A stretch of DNA of 8,764 nt. It comes from Azoamicus sp964456515 (lineage in GTDB: Bacteria > Pseudomonadota > Gammaproteobacteria > UBA6186 > Azoamicaceae). The notes under the pieces are model-generated. The model did no database searches, was not told the DNA's origin, and saw nothing but the letters and a program-made list of their open reading frames with translations. This document shows positions 8,477 through 8,764 of the stretch, piece after piece. How positions within the stretch are numbered: the first letter of the stretch is position 1; each line of letters begins with the position of its first letter. Position numbers and translations under genes: made by a program. The DNA is taken from assembly GCA_964456515.1 (NCBI GenBank), contig CAYVZP010000007.1:1-8764 (forward strand), in the 5' to 3' direction.

Positions 8477-8499
8477 CTGGAAATAATAATTATTTCCAG
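8477..8499. terminator. Probable bidirectional terminator between dnaE and csrA
   Basis: CTGGAAATAA and TTATTTCCAG form a perfect 10-base-pair stem with a three-base loop, centred in the 37-base gap between the convergent dnaE (ends 8469) and csrA (stop at 8507). Four G-C pairs sit at the base of the stem, unusual for this A+T-rich DNA. T-rich sequence follows on both strands, though interrupted (AATGTATTTATTTTA on plus; TTTAAAATTAAAAAG on minus). Position and symmetry fit an intrinsic terminator serving both genes; the imperfect T-tracts lower certainty. Confidence 0.7.
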
Positions 8500-8506
8500 A
8501 ATGTAT

Positions 8507-8689
8507 TTATTTTATAGATTCTGTTTTGTTAAGATGTAATTTTTTATATATTTCCTCTCTATGTACGCTTATATTTTTTGGTGCATTAACACCTATTCTT
8601 ATTTGCGTTCCTTTTACACCTAAAATTGTTATTGTTATATTATTACTTATAATTAAAGATTCTCCAATTTTACGTGTTAAAATTAACAT
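8507..8689 (-). CDS. csrA: Carbon storage regulator CsrA
   Basis: Small RNA-binding homodimer that binds GGA motifs in mRNA leaders, usually blocking translation, and controls carbon metabolism and lifestyle switches. At 60 residues (E. coli, 61) it is full length and matches the gammaproteobacterial form closely: MLILTRKIGESLII at the start, ITILGVKGTQIRIGVNAPK in the middle, and SVHREEIY at 41-48. The key RNA-contacting residues L4 and R44 are present; only the tail after Tyr48 varies. It is much better conserved than its neighbours in the window, which suggests active selection. The ATG at 8689 is preceded by a good Shine-Dalgarno. It converges on dnaE across a hairpin. Upstream, a frame open to the window edge may be the end of another gene; in other gammaproteobacteria csrA follows alaS or lysC. 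Confidence 0.97.
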   Translation of the reverse strand: MLILTRKIGESLIISNNITITILGVKGTQIRIGVNAPKNISVHREEIYKKLHLNKTESIK

Positions 8690-8764
8690 TTTATATCCTC
8701 TTTTATTTTATTGAAATGTGTATTTAAATATAAAAGAATTTGAGTTGATAGTTCTGTTATATTA
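8683..8764 (-). CDS. Possible C-terminal end of an upstream gene (partial)
   Basis: On the minus strand one frame is open from the right edge for 26 codons and ends at TAA (8685-8683), overlapping the csrA start by seven bases. The other two frames are stopped almost at once. The peptide includes TELSTQILLYLNTHF. In other gammaproteobacteria csrA lies downstream of alaS or lysC, and an ELxxxxL pattern near the end would not be out of place in either, but the fragment is too short to identify. In DNA this A+T-rich an open run of 26 codons can arise by chance, so this may be plain csrA leader instead. Confidence 0.25.
   Translation of the reverse strand, partial: NITELSTQILLYLNTHFNKIKEDIKC
8696..8701 (-). 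promoter_or_regulatory. csrA ribosome-binding site with embedded GGA (possible CsrA site)
   Basis: On the minus strand AGAGGA ends six bases before the csrA ATG, a canonical Shine-Dalgarno at canonical spacing. It is the only convincing one in the window. Its AGGAT core also matches the centre of the CsrA-binding consensus, so CsrA might repress its own translation here, as known for E. coli csrA. The self-regulation is inference; no second GGA or hairpin presenting it is visible in the 75 upstream bases. Confidence 0.65.

Noticed and set aside
8526..8714. Open frame of 62 codons on the plus strand
   Set aside because: Antisense to nearly all of csrA, which is clearly the real gene.
1..8764. 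Reassigned TGA (Trp) code, as in some tiny symbiont genomes
   Set aside because: mutS ends in TGA at the expected place and conserved Trp positions use TGG; all genes are full length under the standard bacterial code.
1..8764. CRISPR arrays, tRNA or rRNA genes, insertion sequences, attachment sites
   Set aside because: No spaced direct repeats, cloverleaf-like G+C-richer segments, transposase motifs or terminal repeats were seen; genes fill nearly all of the window.

Overview
The window is extremely A+T-rich (by eye only about a fifth G+C). It reads like a piece of the reduced chromosome of a host-restricted gammaproteobacterium, such as an insect or protist endosymbiont. The grounds are: every protein is recognisable end to end but drifted toward Lys, Asn, Ile, Phe and Tyr; intergenic spacers are tiny or absent; long A and T homopolymers occur inside genes; and Shine-Dalgarno sites are mostly missing. 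The CsrA, ZapE and DnaE proteins align best, from memory, with gammaproteobacterial versions. NhaD together with these genes would fit relatives of Halomonadaceae (the Portiera/Evansia type of insect symbiont) or Legionellales-type protist symbionts, but the window alone cannot decide. The standard bacterial code is used: TGG for Trp, and TGA as the stop of mutS.

Layout: on the minus strand at 35-1417 is nhaD, a sodium/proton antiporter. A 61-base divergent spacer separates it from a plus-strand cluster: mutS (mismatch recognition, 1479-3968), zapE (AFG1-like cell-division ATPase, 4002-5099) and dnaE (replicative polymerase alpha subunit, 5089-8469). mutS and zapE are 33 bases apart, and zapE and dnaE overlap, so the three are probably one transcript. 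A hairpin at 8477-8499 lies between dnaE and the convergent minus-strand csrA (8507-8689), a post-transcriptional regulator and the only gene here with a textbook ribosome-binding site. A frame open to the right edge ends inside the csrA start and may be the tail of an upstream gene. Bases 1-34 hold nothing recognisable.

The genes cover replication (DnaE), replication fidelity (MutS), division (ZapE), ion homeostasis (NhaD) and global RNA-level control (CsrA). No new system, mobile element, CRISPR array, tRNA or rRNA was found. The points of interest are evolutionary: long poly(A) tracts inside zapE, an altered ATPase signature and shortened tail in MutS, a DnaE C-terminus that has drifted yet keeps a clamp-binding-like motif, a full set of functional residues in NhaD, and a G-over-C strand skew that is independent of gene direction.
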